A DNA stretch of 42,072 bases from Pseudophaeobacter leonis. GTDB lineage: Bacteria; Pseudomonadota; Alphaproteobacteria; Rhodobacterales; Rhodobacteraceae. Below, one piece after another: positions 16,223 to 25,931 of this stretch (positions are counted from its first letter, which is position 1; each line of letters begins with the position of its first letter). Location: contig NZ_MWVJ01000049.1 in the NCBI RefSeq assembly GCF_002087335.1, forward strand, positions 1-42,072, in the 5' to 3' direction. The position numbers and the translations under genes are program-made. The notes beneath the pieces are model-generated. The model saw nothing but the letters and a program-made list of their open reading frames with translations, did not search any database and was not told the DNA's origin.

Positions 16223-16251
16223 GTATTACTGGCAATTTAAGCGATATCCAA
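16223..16251 (-). promoter_or_regulatory. Probable promoter of rplJL-rpoBC with a long leader
   Basis: On the minus strand TTGGAT (16251-16246) and TAATAC (16228-16223) are 17 bases apart. The transcript would start near 16216 and carry a leader of about 230 nt before the rplJ GTG, enough for an L10-binding autoregulatory leader. An AAAGCG/CGCTTT inverted repeat at about 16186-16211 falls at the start of that leader. The boxes are seen; autoregulation is inferred from other bacteria. Nothing else codes between 15983 and 16375. Confidence 0.55.
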
Positions 16252-16318
16252 GCAGTAAATGCCCCATTTCAGCAACGCAGGGACAGGACCGTGGCAATTT
16301 GATGCAAATGTCAACAAA

Positions 16319-16347
16319 AATGGGCGGCACCCGGAGGCCCGCCCATT
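16319..16347 (-). terminator. Terminator after rplA
   Basis: AATGGGCGG and CCGCCCATT form a perfect 9-base-pair arm, followed on the minus strand by TTT. It is about 30 bases past the rplA stop and precedes the proposed rplJ promoter, so rplK-rplA and rplJ-rplL-rpoB-rpoC probably form separable transcripts. Confidence 0.75.
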
Positions 16348-16375
16348 CAAATCCGCATCAGACCGGAGGCCTATC

Positions 16376-17074
16376 TCACTCGGAGACAGCGCCGTCCACG
16401 TCAAGAGTCACGCCTGGACCCATGGTCGAAGACAGAACGATCTTCTTCATGTAGGCACCCTTGGCACCGGCAGGACGTGCTATTGCAACTGCGCTGATAA
16501 AGGCGCTGACGTTTTCAGCCAGCTTGGCTTCGTCAAAAGACGCTTTGCCAACACCTGCGTGCACAACGCCGCCTTTTTCCGCTTTGAACTGGACTTCGCC
16601 GCCTTTGGCCGCTTCAACAGCCGCTTTGACGTCCATGGTCACGGTGCCAACCTTGGGGTTAGGCATCAGGTTACGTGGGCCGAGGATCTTACCCAGACGA
16701 CCAACGATGGGCATCATGTCAGGGGTGGCGATGCAACGATCAAAATCGATGGTGCCGCCCTGAATTGCTTCCATCAGGTCTTCTGCGCCAACAATGTCTG
16801 CACCAGCAGCCGTGGCTTCGTCAGCCTTGGCGCCACGGGCAAAGACAGCAACGCGCATGGATTTACCGGTGCCGTTTGGCAGGCCGACAACACCACGAAC
16901 CATCTGATCCGCGTGACGGGTGTCAACGCCGAGGTTCAGAGCGATCTCGATGGTTTCGTCGAATTTCGAAGTTGCATTGGCCTTGACCAGGGCAACAGCG
17001 GCTTCAACAGAGAGGTTGGCGTTGCCAGCGAAAGCTTCGCGGGCGGAGCGTGTACGTTTTCCGAGCTTTGCCAT
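16376..17074 (-). CDS. rplA: 50S ribosomal protein L1
   Basis: A 232-residue protein, normal for L1. It contains the conserved [19 protein letters not shown] block with the 23S rRNA-binding residues and starts [16 protein letters not shown]1 forms the mobile stalk next to the E site and in many bacteria represses its own rplK-rplA message. It starts one base after the rplK stop, so the two are translationally coupled. Confidence 0.98.
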   Translation of the reverse strand: MAKLGKRTRSAREAFAGNANLSVEAAVALVKANATSKFDETIEIALNLGVDTRHADQMVRGVVGLPNGTGKSMRVAVFARGAKADEATAAGADIVGAEDLMEAIQGGTIDFDRCIATPDMMPIVGRLGKILGPRNLMPNPKVGTVTMDVKAAVEAAKGGEVQFKAEKGGVVHAGVGKASFDEAKLAENVSAFISAVAIARPAGAKGAYMKKIVLSSTMGPGVTLDVDGAVSE

Positions 17075-17075
17075 C

Positions 17076-17501
17076 TTACTTCACCTCAATGCCCATAGAC
17101 CGGGCAGAGCCCAGAATGATCTTCATCGCCGCTTCAATATCGTTGGCGTTCAGATCTTTCATCTTTGCTTCGGCGATTTCTTTCACCTGAGCAGCAGTCA
17201 CAGTACCAACGGTTTCACGCGAAGGTGTCTTGGCGCCGGACTTAACACCAGCAGCCTTCTTCAGGTAATAAGACGCAGGAGGCGTCTTGATTTCCATGGT
17301 GAAGGATTTGTCCTGGTAGTAGGTGATCACGGTTGGGCACGGCGCACCGGGCTCCAGATCTGCGGTCTTGGCGTTGAACGCCTTGCAGAATTCCATGATG
17401 TTGATGCCGCGCTGACCCAATGCGGGGCCAACTGGCGGGGATGGGTTTGCCTGACCTGCAGCAACCTGCAGTTTCATCGAACCAACAAGCTTCTTAGCCA
17501 T
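17076..17501 (-). CDS. rplK: 50S ribosomal protein L11
   Basis: A 141-residue protein of normal length starting [20 protein letters not shown], with the proline-rich [20 protein letters not shown] segment that binds 23S rRNA and thiopeptides. L11 is needed for RelA activation and factor-dependent GTP hydrolysis. It directly precedes rplA. Between rplK and nusG, where most genomes have a short spacer, an oppositely oriented hemerythrin-like gene is inserted. Confidence 0.98.
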   Translation of the reverse strand: MAKKLVGSMKLQVAAGQANPSPPVGPALGQRGINIMEFCKAFNAKTADLEPGAPCPTVITYYQDKSFTMEIKTPPASYYLKKAAGVKSGAKTPSRETVGTVTAAQVKEIAEAKMKDLNANDIEAAMKIILGSARSMGIEVK

Positions 17502-17739
17502 TTGGTTGTCCTTTCAACGAAGGATGAGACGCGTCCCATCCGGTTTGGTGTTGCGTGGTCCGACCGAAGATCGCGACCTCCGAATCTCCCACGAGAGAAT
17601 CTCGCCCAAAGACGATTGGGCGCATCTACCGCGGAATGGCGTAGCTGGCAAGTGGGCAAGCCTGACAAAACCCACGGCCCGGCCTCAGTCTAAAGGAGAG
17701 GTCCTTGACTTAACCTGAGTAAGGCGTTTTTTGTCCATC

Positions 17740-18322
17740 ATGACTGATCTTTCAACCCAATTGCTGGATGAGCTCAGCCTCAATGAGGCCGCCCGACAAA
17801 AAGCACCGCCGGTGCCGGCTGCAACAGACATGCACCGTCGCCAAGGGCGGCAACTGGCGGCAATCCATCGTCACTATCTGATGGAGATGGCCCAAATCGC
17901 TGCGGTGCTGGCGCGGATTGACGCGCGCGACACGCCACCTGAGCATCTGAAGCAGATCGTGCTGTCCCTCGACATGGCTGAGAATTTTCAAGCGTTTGGA
18001 TCGCTGTGCGGCCGCGAGTGCCAGATTCTCAAGTTTCACCACGACATTGAAAACACTGACATGTTCCCCCGGATCGAGGCCGCAGGCGGAGGAAAGTTCC
18101 GCGAGATTGTGGCCAAGCTGAAGTCAGAGCACGAGGTGGTCCATGAGTTGATCATCCGCCTCGGTCGTGCAGCGGAGGCACTGGCGGATGATCCCCAGTG
18201 ATGCGAACTTCGCTCAGGCCGCCACTATTTTTCGAAAACTGGAAGAGGTCGTACGCTCGCATTTTGGCTATGAGGAAACTGAGCTGGCGGAGGCCATCGG
18301 GTACTACCTCGGGTCGATCTGA
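17740..18322 (+). CDS. Hemerythrin HHE-domain protein (one apparent insertion)
   Basis: An all-helical protein with His/Glu patterns typical of hemerythrin-like di-iron proteins: IHRHYLMEMAQ, CQILKFHHDIENTDMFPRIE, EHEVVHELI and, after a frame correction at the CCCC run 18193-18196, RSHFGYEETELAEAIGYYL. Removing one base gives 193 residues from ATG 17740. A TTG three codons upstream is an alternative start. Such proteins bind O2 or sense oxygen, nitric oxide or iron. It lies alone on the plus strand inside the ribosomal block. Confidence 0.75.
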
Positions 18323-18395
18323 CGGCGCCCTTTTAGGCGGCCTGGCACAGCCAGCATCAACTCGCCTTTCGCCCATACAACCGCCACTCAGAAAC

Positions 18396-18432
18396 AAAAA
18401 CGCCGCGAGCCTTAGGACTTCGCGGCGTTTTT
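18396..18432. terminator. Bidirectional terminator between the hemerythrin gene and nusG
   Basis: AAAAACGCCGCGA (18396-18408) and TCGCGGCGTTTTT (18420-18432) are a perfect 13-base inverted repeat with an 11-base loop. A-runs on one side and T-runs on the other make it suitable for both strands, serving the convergent hemerythrin gene and nusG. Confidence 0.85.
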
Positions 18433-18454
18433 AAATTCCGGATCGGATCGGCGA

Positions 18455-18987
18455 TCAGCTCTGTTTGGTGACCTGGGTAAAGTCCAGCTCGACCGGGGTT
18501 TCACGACCAAAGATCGAAACAGAGACTTTCAGTTTCTGGCGCCATCATCGACGCCCTCAACCATGCCATCAAAGTCCTCAAACGGACCATCGTTGACCTT
18601 GACCTTGTCACCAATCTCAAAGGAGATCAGCGTGCGTGGTGCCTCGATACCTTCTTCGACACGGCCCAGGATGCCCTGAACTTCGGCGTCGCGCATTGGC
18701 ATGGGGCGGCCTTGCGGGCCCAGGAAGCCAGTGACCCGGTTGATCGAGGAAATCAGGTGATAGCCGCGGTCGGACATCTCCATGTGCACCAGCACATAGC
18801 CGGGCATAAAGCGCCGCTCTGTCGTGACTTTTTTGCCGCGACAAATTTCGATCACCTCTTCCGTGGGGACCAGAACTTCGTCGATTTCATCCTCAAGCCC
18901 CTGCTCGGCAACCGAGGTGCGAATCTGCTCTGCGATTTTCTTTTCGAAGTTCGAAAGAACGCTGACCGAATACAACCGTTTCGCCAT
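18455..18987 (-). CDS. nusG: Transcription termination/antitermination factor NusG (one apparent deletion)
   Basis: Starts MAKRLYSVSVLSNFEKKIAE at ATG 18987. The NGN domain includes RRFMPGYVLVHMEMSD and GFLG, and a KOW motif follows (DKVKVNDGPFEDFDG). The frame breaks near 18538-18542; adding one base restores QKLKVSVSIFGRETPVELDF and a stop at 18455, giving 177 residues as expected. NusG binds RNA polymerase and couples it to Rho or the ribosome. The gene is essential or near-essential in most bacteria, so the break is treated as a sequence error. Confidence 0.95.
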
Positions 18988-19340
18988 GAACTTGACCGTC
19001 CTTGTTTTGCCGGGCGACAGATTTTTTGTCGCCGCCAGTGAATTTGAATATCTGCCGCAATCCTGCCCAAAACACATGACGTGCCTGAACAAAAATCGGC
19101 GCGCAACTCAAACCGCCACACCCCCACGCCAGAGTTTCTGGCTCCCCTACCCGCCAATGCGGCCAAGATCAAGAGCCGGGCCGGGTTTTGTGCAGGCTTG
19201 TTTGAATGGGGGTCTGGATCAGGCCTGTAGGAGCTGTGCCGTTCAAACCCCAGTCAAACCCCAGTCAAACTCCAGCCTATGCCGCTAGAGAGCGGCCTTT
19301 GGCAGGCGCGTCAGCCAAGCTGGCAGCCGTCCGCACTGTT
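18988..19340. other. Unusually long nusG-secE spacer, no gene seen
   Basis: The 353-base spacer between nusG and secE shows no supported open frame and no tRNA cloverleaf (I looked for tRNA-Trp, often found near secE). It holds a short tandem array of CCCCAGTCAAA-like units at about 19246-19276. A nusG promoter may lie here but I could not pick one with confidence. Confidence 0.5.
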
Positions 19341-19538
19341 TTAGCCAAACATGCCCAACAGGCCCTGCAGGCCAAAGCGGATCAGCAGATCAACCATAGC
19401 AAAGAAAACGGCTGTCAAAGCGGCCATGATAAAGACCATGACTGTGGTCAGCATAACTTCGCGACGGGTAGGCCAGACGACCTTGCTTACCTCGGCACGG
19501 ACTTGCTGGATGAACTGAACGGGATTGATGGTGGCCAT
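19341..19538 (-). CDS. secE: Preprotein translocase subunit SecE
   Basis: A 65-residue single-span SecE with the conserved amphipathic stretch VRAEVSKVVWPTRREVMLTT before one membrane helix (about residues 30-60). SecE clamps SecY in the inner-membrane Sec channel. Start ATG 19538. It is upstream of nusG as in most bacteria, but separated from it by over 350 bases. Confidence 0.97.
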   Translation of the reverse strand: MATINPVQFIQQVRAEVSKVVWPTRREVMLTTVMVFIMAALTAVFFAMVDLLIRFGLQGLLGMFG

Positions 19539-19572
19539 GTGCCTTGTATCTCTCTGCTAGCAGGGTCTGCGG

Positions 19573-19601
19573 CATGTAACGCCAACAGCCCTCGATTTCA
19601 A
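19573..19601 (-). promoter_or_regulatory. Possible secE promoter
   Basis: TTGAAA (19601-19596) and TACATG (19578-19573) are 17 bases apart on the minus strand, about 35 bases upstream of secE. The -10 match is weak, so this is tentative. Confidence 0.3.
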
Positions 19602-19604
19602 GCC

Positions 19605-20428
19605 CTAGGCTGTTTTCTGCGACAACCGCAGCTGCGCCAGGGCCTGATTTAGGATCAGCGCCCCATAGGCGCCGTTTTTGTGCACCGCATCGTCATCCTG
19701 CGCCCCCAGGGTGGTGGCATAGCTGCGTGCCGTCAAGGCGCCACGCGTCACGGTCTCTTCGGGCTGGCGCAGCAGCTGGACACTGTCTTGCGCCATGGCC
19801 GCCTCCATCTGCTGCCAAAGCGCGCGTCGGTCAGCTGCCGTGGCCTCGGTATTGATGGCACTGGCCAGATCATCTTCGCTGAGAACCCCCTCGTTGAGGA
19901 ATCCTGCTGGAGAAAAATACACTGGCCGCTCTTTGGCAAACTCCCGCGGCGGCACGATACCAGCGACAGCCCTCCAGCCAGCGCACCAGCATGAGGTCGC
20001 GCACCGCCGCTGACACAAAGCCCGGCTTTCCGGCCTGATTTTGCAACAGCGGCACCAGGAACTCAGACAGCCGCAAGCGGCAGCCGATGAACAAAAAGCC
20101 ATCAAAATCCTGCGGCACCAGGGCTGCACTACGGGCCGGGTTGATCTTTGCCAGATTATCCCGCGCCGCCTCGGTGGTGCCCACTAACTGTCCGTCAAGA
20201 AAGTGCAGGTCGCGAAACTGTGGCCCCGGCGCGCCCCAGAATTCCAGCTCTACCCCCTGCAGATCAAGCAGCCCCTCGTCCAGCGCATGTTTGATGCAGG
20301 CAATATGACTGTCGCCAAAAACGCAGAAGCGCTGCGGCTTTTGCTTTGAGGCCTTCTGTGTCTGGCTTTTCGTCTGGCCTTTTGTCTGGCGCGATGCGCT
20401 GGTTTTCGCGGCTTTTATCCAAAGGCAT
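19605..20428 (-). CDS. GDSxH (SGNH-like) protein of unknown function (two apparent insertions)
   Basis: The product reads MPLDKAAKTS at the start, then PQRFCVFGDSHIACIKHAL, a block resembling the catalytic Ser motif of SGNH/GDSL hydrolases. Later segments include LVPQDFDGFLFIGCRLRLSE and RPVYFSPAGFLNEGVLSEDD. Removing one base from the run at 20413-20416 and one from 19970-19972 joins three frames into 273 residues starting at ATG 20428. That ATG overlaps the GSCFA stop codon, implying coupling. It is probably a partner of the GSCFA protein in modifying a surface glycan. I do not recognise a named family beyond the SGNH-like motif. Confidence 0.6.
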
Positions 20429-21497
20429 CCAGGAACTCCTCGTCACATTTGACCGCCCGCTCACTGGCTCCTGCCACCTTGCTCACCACCTGTGGTTTTG
20501 CGCCGCGACTGGCTTTGCGCTTTACCCAGGGAAAGGTCTCGTACTGGCAGGCAAAGAAGCTCTCCATCACATGATTGACCCCCTGCTGCACCACGCTGCG
20601 CTGGTTGGGGGCGTAGAACATACCGCGATAGGCCGGATGCGTGATAATTTCATACGACGGGAAATAGTCGACATGTTTGTAGTCCGCCGCCAACTCACCC
20701 GCCACGGCACGCAGGACCGATTTGGAATGCGAGGTGGCCGTCAGCACATGCTGCCCCGAAGCGGTCGCGGTCAGCGGCACCGGTGAGACCGTCAACAGGA
20801 CCTGCAGTTTGGCATTGGCCCGGCGCAGCACCTTAAGCGCCGCGCGCATGTCGCGCCATATTCCGGCATAGCCCTGATTGACAAATTCATGACAGGCCGG
20901 ATCAAAGTCGCCGGCCACAGTGCCCGGGCACATTGCATATTCCAGACCGCTTTGCCGGTGGCGCCAGCATTCGGTCAGCCCCATGGTAAAGACAAAGACA
21001 TCCGCCTCTGTCACCGCCTGCCGGATGGCCGCCAGGGTTGCGGTGCGCGAGGCCTGCATTTCCGCGACGCTGGCAAAGCCATCCGGCTCTATTGCCGGGC
21101 GCAGCGGGTCATAAATACGCCCGTCCTTCTGCCAGTATTCCGCCGGTTGCTCCTCTTCCTCAAAGGCGTAGCTCAGCCATTGGCGCAGCATTCGGGCCGT
21201 ATAGATATTGCCACTGCGAAACGAGAAGCTCCCGTAATTGAAGTCACGCGCCTGCTCTTCGCTCAACAGTTTTGGCGCAGGTTCACTGTCCATCCATTTA
21301 TAGTCGCGCGCCAGCAGCGCCCGGCTAAAGTGCTGCGCAAAGCACGAGCCTGCCGTAATCACCCTGTGGTCGGGCGCCACCGCAAATTTTGGCTGCCACA
21401 GCTGTGAAATCTCAAGCGGGTTTTTCGCCGCAACTGCGGTTTTCCAAAAGGCAGTTTCCGGCAAACCCACCTAGGGGTTTTGGTGTTGCTCACTCAT
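20415..21497 (-). CDS. GSCFA-domain protein (internal TAG at 21471-21473)
   Basis: Contains the defining TAGSCFAQHF motif, a TMGLTECWRHR block and VSPVPLTATASGQHV followed by YFPSYEIITHP, the hallmarks of the GSCFA family (SGNH-like fold, usually found with capsule or exopolysaccharide genes). The open frame begins with GTG at 21470 (351 residues). The same frame continues upstream to ATG 21497 reading MSEQHQNP, with a TAG in between. MSEQHQNP-x-VGLPETAFW fits a natural start better, so TAG may be a base-call error or GTG may be the real start. It is coupled to the GDSxH gene downstream. Confidence 0.7.
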
Positions 21498-21616
21498 ATC
21501 ATCTTGCCTGCTGTCATTTTGGCACAGCCTAGGCACGGCACCGCAGAAAAACAATTCTTTTGCAACAGCACCGCCACCAAAGGTCGGCGGGAACCACGGC
21601 CTCGTGCACCTTGGAA

Positions 21617-21660
21617 ACGCACTGTGGAAGCGCTCTGTGGAAGCGCTCTGTGGAAACACA
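21617..21660. repeat. Short tandem repeat (13-base unit, about 3 copies)
   Basis: TCTGTGGAAGCGC-like units occur in tandem upstream of the GSCFA gene, with a diverged copy at each end. It lies between the GSCFA gene and the divergent glycosyltransferase gene. No coding is supported in 21498-21786. Confidence 0.6.
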
Positions 21661-21786
21661 CTGTTTGAGCTGTGCAAAGTTTGAGGCAACTCAATCTTAA
21701 TTCCCTTCGAATATCCATAGAGAACCCGGCCTGAGGTCTCAGAATGACGCCTGGCCGCCCTTTGCGAGACTGTGAGATAGGATTCC

Positions 21787-24076
21787 ATGAACATCGCTAC
21801 ATCCATGAACAAAGCCAATCAGTTGGAGCGGGACAAAAGGCACGCGGACGCCGCCAAGATATATGGTGACATTCTGGCCAAGTTCCCAAAGAACACCCGC
21901 GCACGCGAGGCATTGGCCACGCTGCAAAATCGTGTTCAAACAGACCAAAACCCCCCATTGGATCAGCAAAATTTACTGCTTGCCGATTGTGAAGCCGGGC
22001 TGCACACCTCCGTTGCGGCCAAATGTGCAGCACTTTTGAATACCTTCCGTAAATCCCATTTTCTTTGGGGTGTTTTGGGAAATTGCCACCTGCAGGCAAA
22101 AAACCTGGACGAAGCGGCGACCTGCCTCAACAAGGCCTGCGAGCTCAATCCCAGAGATCCGGCATCCTTCTGCAGCCTGGGAGAAGTCTACCGCGCCCAG
22201 GGTGCCAGACCGAAAACGCACTGGCGCTGTATAAAAAGGCCCTGTCGCTGGACGCCGCCCATCTGGACAGCCTGACCAATATGGCAAACACCCTGCTCGA
22301 TCTCGGGCGTCTGGCTGAGGCCATTCCCCTGTTCAGTGAGGCCGCCAGACAGGCGCCGGACAACGCGGACATCCTCTTCAACTACAGCAATGCCCTGCTG
22401 AAATCCGGGCAAAAACTTCAGGCCAAGGCGCTGCTGGAGCAGACAATAGAGCTGGCGCCACAGCTGGTTGAGGCGCAGTATAATCTGGCCCAATTGCAAA
22501 CAATGGCGGGCGACACAGAGCAGGCCATTGCCAGCTTTGAAGCCGTGCTGGAGAAGAATCCCGGCAATGACAGCGCCCGCGCCGCCAAGCTGCATGCCCA
22601 GGCCAAACTCAATGACTGGTCCTGGATCGAGGAATACCAGAACAATCGCCGCCCGCTGGGTCTCACCGGCAAGCCCTGCGCTCCGTTCTACGCCCTGACC
22701 TTTGAAGATAATCCTGACCTGCTGCGGCTGCGCACCCAGGCCTATGCCACGGCGCAATTGCCTGTGGTGCAGCCACTGACGCAGCCTGTGGTTCAACCCG
22801 CTGCCCCGCTGGCGGCAGAGCCTGAGACACCAGAGCGGCCACACCGGCTGCGCATTGGGTATTTTTCCTCGGACTATCACGATCACGCCACCATGCGCCT
22901 GATGGCCGGGCTACTTGAAGCCCACGACAAAAGCCGCTTTGACATTATCGCCTACTCGTATGACACCGCCCCGGTGGACGCCATGCGTAGCCGTGTGAGC
23001 AGCGCTGTCTCCAGCTTCAGGGACATCAGCCAGATGTCGGACGCCGACGTCCTGAAAATGGTGCAACAGGATGGTCTTGATATTGCTGTCGACCTCAAAG
23101 GCTTTAGCGGCGACAGCCGCACAGCGCTCTTTTCCCACCGGCTGGCACCGCTGCAGATGTCATATCTCGGCTTTCCCGGCACCCTTGGCACCACGGCGCT
23201 GGACTATTTCATCTGCGACCATGTCAGCTGCCCGCCCGGCAGCGAACGCTTCTTGAAGAATATCTGATCCGCATGCCCCACAGCCATCAGGCCAATGACA
23301 ACCAAAGATCGGTGTCGGGACGGCAATTCACCCGCAAGGACTGCGGATTGCCCAATGATGGGTTTGTCTTTTGCTCCTTCAACAGCAGCTACAAGATCAC
23401 CCCCGCGGAATTTGATATCTGGATGCGCCTGCTGGATCAGGTTGAGGGCAGCGTGTTGGGGCTGTTGGATTGCGGCGAGAGCGCCAAGGCAAATCTGCGG
23501 CGTGAGGCCGAGCAGCGGGGTCAGGACCCAAACCGCCTGATCTTTGCACCGCACGTGCCGCAGGCAGACCATCTTGCGCGGCACCCGGTCGCGGATCTCT
23601 TCCTCGACGCCTTTGTGGTCAACGGCCATGCCACGGCCAGCGACGCACTTTGGGCGGGAGTGCCCGTGCTGACGCGTCCCGGACAGCAATTTGCCGCCCG
23701 TGTTGGGGCGCGCCTGGTCAGCGCCATTGGCTTGCCAGAGATGATCGCCACCTCGGCTGCGGACTATGAGGCCCGCGCGCTGGAGCTGGCGCGTGATGCA
23801 GATGCGCTGGCCACCCTGCGCTCCAAATTGCAGCGCAACCGCCTGACGACGTCGCTCTTTGACACCCTGGCGTTCACCCGGATGCTGGAACGTGCCTTTG
23901 ACATGGCCCACAGCCGGTCCCAAAGCGGCCTGCCGCCTACCCATCTGGAGGTGGCACATCTGGAGGCTACGGACAGCCTTGAGCCAGACACCCCGGCCCC
24001 CGAGGCCTATGTCTCGCCAGCAGCCTTCCACCAGCAGCCACCCCCTCCGGGGCAGATCGCACCGCAAGCGGGATAA
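21787..24076 (+). CDS. TPR-SPINDLY / O-GlcNAc transferase-like glycosyltransferase, GT41 (two apparent deletions)
   Basis: The N-terminal third holds tetratricopeptide repeats (for example SLDAAHLDSLTNMANTLLDL, DNADILFNYSNALLKSGQ). A Pro-rich linker follows (QLPVVQPLTQPVVQPAAP), and then the GT41 catalytic part: RIGYFSSDYHDHATM, LKGFSGDSRTALF, YLGFPGTLG, FNSSYKITPAEFDIW and a nucleotide-sugar site DAFVVNGHATASDALWAGVP. Adding one base near 22203 and one near 23252 joins three frames into 763 residues. Bacterial members glycosylate proteins such as flagellin or adhesins, using UDP-GlcNAc or related donors. A Pro/Ala-rich tail ends the protein. It is divergent from the GSCFA gene. Confidence 0.85.
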
Positions 24077-24140
24077 ACCACTTCAGGTGCCAGAAACGGG
24101 CCAGAACGGGGCCAGAGCCGACCTCCTCCGGCTGTCTTTG

Positions 24141-24178
24141 ACGCGCCGCTTAGGCTATGGCTGCCCCAAGCGGCGCGT
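24141..24178. terminator. Inverted repeat between convergent genes
   Basis: ACGCGCCGCTT (24141-24151) and AAGCGGCGCGT (24168-24178) are perfect 11-base arms with a 16-base loop. It sits between the GT41 gene and the convergent CoA-transferase gene. There is no clear T-tract, so it may act as a Rho-independent terminator only weakly. Confidence 0.45.
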
Positions 24179-24245
24179 CTGGCGCACGCCCCCTGCGGGG
24201 TCGGCGAACATGCGGCGGTGATCCGGTTGGCCCTGGTGGCCTGCC

Positions 24246-25470
24246 TCAGGGCAGGCCTTTCACCGCCCCTTTGGCGACCAGTTTCTGAATATCCAACGCT
24301 TGCAGGCCCAGCTGGTTGGACAGGACGTCAAAGGTGTTTTCCCCCAGCATGGACGGCGCTTTGGCCTTAGCCGGACCAACACCGTCGAACCGGATCGGGC
24401 CGCGGACCAGTTTCATGTCGCCGATCTGCGGATGTGTGACCACTTCGACAAGGCTCTGTTTGGCAACGTGGTCTTGCTCAAGCGCCTCACCGATGGACAG
24501 GATCGGAGCACTGGGCACGTCGAGCTCTTCCAACCGTTGCAGCCAATAGGCGGTGGTGGTTTGGGGTCATGCGCGCATGGATGATGGGTTGCAGCGCATC
24601 GCGGTTGGTCAGCCGTGCGTCGTAAAGTGCAAAGCGGGGATCCTTGATCAAATCCTCATGGTCCAGACGGCAGGCAAAATTATGCCAGAACCGTTCGGTC
24701 AGGCAGGCCACGATGACATGACCGTCCGAGGTCGGGAACGAGCCATAGGGCACGATACTGGGGTGCTGGGTGCCGACAGGCTGTGGGCTTTGACCGGTGA
24801 CAAAATAGATTTGCGACAAATACCCCTGCAGGGCGATGAGGCTGTCGAGCATTGCGACTTCGATATGTTTGCCGCGCCCTGTGGCATTGCGTTCGTGCAG
24901 GGCCGCGAGCAGACCGAACACCGAAAAGATGCTGCCGGCCATATCACCCAGGGGAATGCCCAGTTTGTTCGGCGCCTGGCCTGGCTCGCAATTTACGCTC
25001 ATCACACCGGAAAGCGCCTGTGCCACGATATCAAAGGCAGGCTTGTCGCCATGCGGGCTGTTGGCGCCAAAGCCGGTGATCGAGCAATAGTGCAGTCGGT
25101 CATTCAGGGCGCGCAGCGTGTCATACCCCAGGCCCAGCCGGTCCATCACGCCGGGGCGGAAATTTTCCAGCAAAATGTCGCTTTGCTGCGCCAGATCCCT
25201 GGCAATCTGCATCCCTTCGGGTGATTTCAGATCGAGCGAGATGCTTTTCTTGCTGCGATTGAGGGCGATGTAATAGTGGCTCATGCCGTTTTGAAAGGGA
25301 GGGAAGTTGCGGGTCTCGTCGCCGGATGTGATCGGCTCGACCTTGATGACTTCGGCGCCAAGGTCCGCGAGGACCATGCTTGCATAAGGGCCGGACAGGA
25401 TGCGTGAAAAATCGAGAACTTTAAGGCCTGCCAGTGGTCCGGCGGCGGGCTGTTGTTTGGTGTCGTTCAT
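24246..25470 (-). CDS. CaiB/BaiF-family (class III) CoA-transferase (one apparent insertion)
   Basis: Begins MNDTKQQPAAGPLAGLKVLD, with the family N-terminus GLKVLDFSRILSGPYASMVL. ADLGAEVIKVEP follows, then IPLGDMAGSIFSVFGLLAAL, where Asp176 is the probable CoA-thioester nucleophile, and GRGKHIEVAML. Removing one base from the CCCC/GGGG run at 24563-24566 gives 407 residues, normal for the family. Class III enzymes swap CoA between carboxylic acids. The start overlaps the thioesterase stop by 4 bases. With the divergent synthetase and hydratase it suggests catabolism of an imported acid. Confidence 0.88.
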
Positions 25471-25931
25471 GATGTCTTTTCCGATGCCTTTCCCGATGTT
25501 TTTGATATTTTCATGACCGCCGATGCGCTTGCGATCAGCCTGTCGTCACAGGTGATGTCCGCCTCGACAAAGATCAAAGATCTTGTTGCCTGCCGGATTG
25601 ATGCCTGAATTTGCAGGAAATCACCGACCCGGGCACCGCCGGTGAACCGCGTTTCCATTTGCACTGTCACTGTTGGCTGGCGATCCGCTGCATTCCACGC
25701 AGTGATTGCCATCACCTGATCCAGCAGGCTGGTGATAACGCCGCCATGAATAACCCCCAGGTGGTTTTTGTGGCCTTCGTTGGTTTGCAGCGCATAGCTG
25801 TGTTTCCGGTCCCGGGCTGTCGCGCGTAACAGCGGACCAATCAGCGCCATAAACCCGTCAATCTTCAGCTCCCGCCAGCCTTCCGGCCTGTCTTCCGGCC
25901 TGTCTTCCGGCGCGATGTCATGTGTCGTCAC
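25467..25931 (-). CDS. PaaI-type hotdog thioesterase
   Basis: A 154-residue single hotdog domain with the PaaI/acyl-CoA thioesterase motif HKNHLGVIHGGVITSLLDQV, followed by VTVQMETRFTGGARVGD and ASIRQATRSLIFVEADI. It hydrolyses acyl- or aryl-CoA thioesters and often acts as a relief valve for stalled CoA intermediates. A PEDR repeat near the N-terminus corresponds to a small 12-base tandem repeat at about 25862-25912. It overlaps IclR upstream and CoA-transferase downstream by 4 bases each, so the three form one operon. Confidence 0.85.
   Translation of the reverse strand: MTTHDIAPEDRPEDRPEGWRELKIDGFMALIGPLLRATARDRKHSYALQTNEGHKNHLGVIHGGVITSLLDQVMAITAWNAADRQPTVTVQMETRFTGGARVGDFLQIQASIRQATRSLIFVEADITCDDRLIASASAVMKISKTSGKASEKTS

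Noticed and set aside
19246..19276. Short repeated CCCCAGTCAAA units as a CRISPR array
   Set aside because: Only three close copies of about 11 bases without spacers of even length, and no cas genes; it is a simple tandem repeat.
19060..19300. A tRNA-Trp gene in the nusG-secE spacer
   Set aside because: I looked for it because it is often near secE, but no acceptor-stem and anticodon-loop pairing could be drawn.
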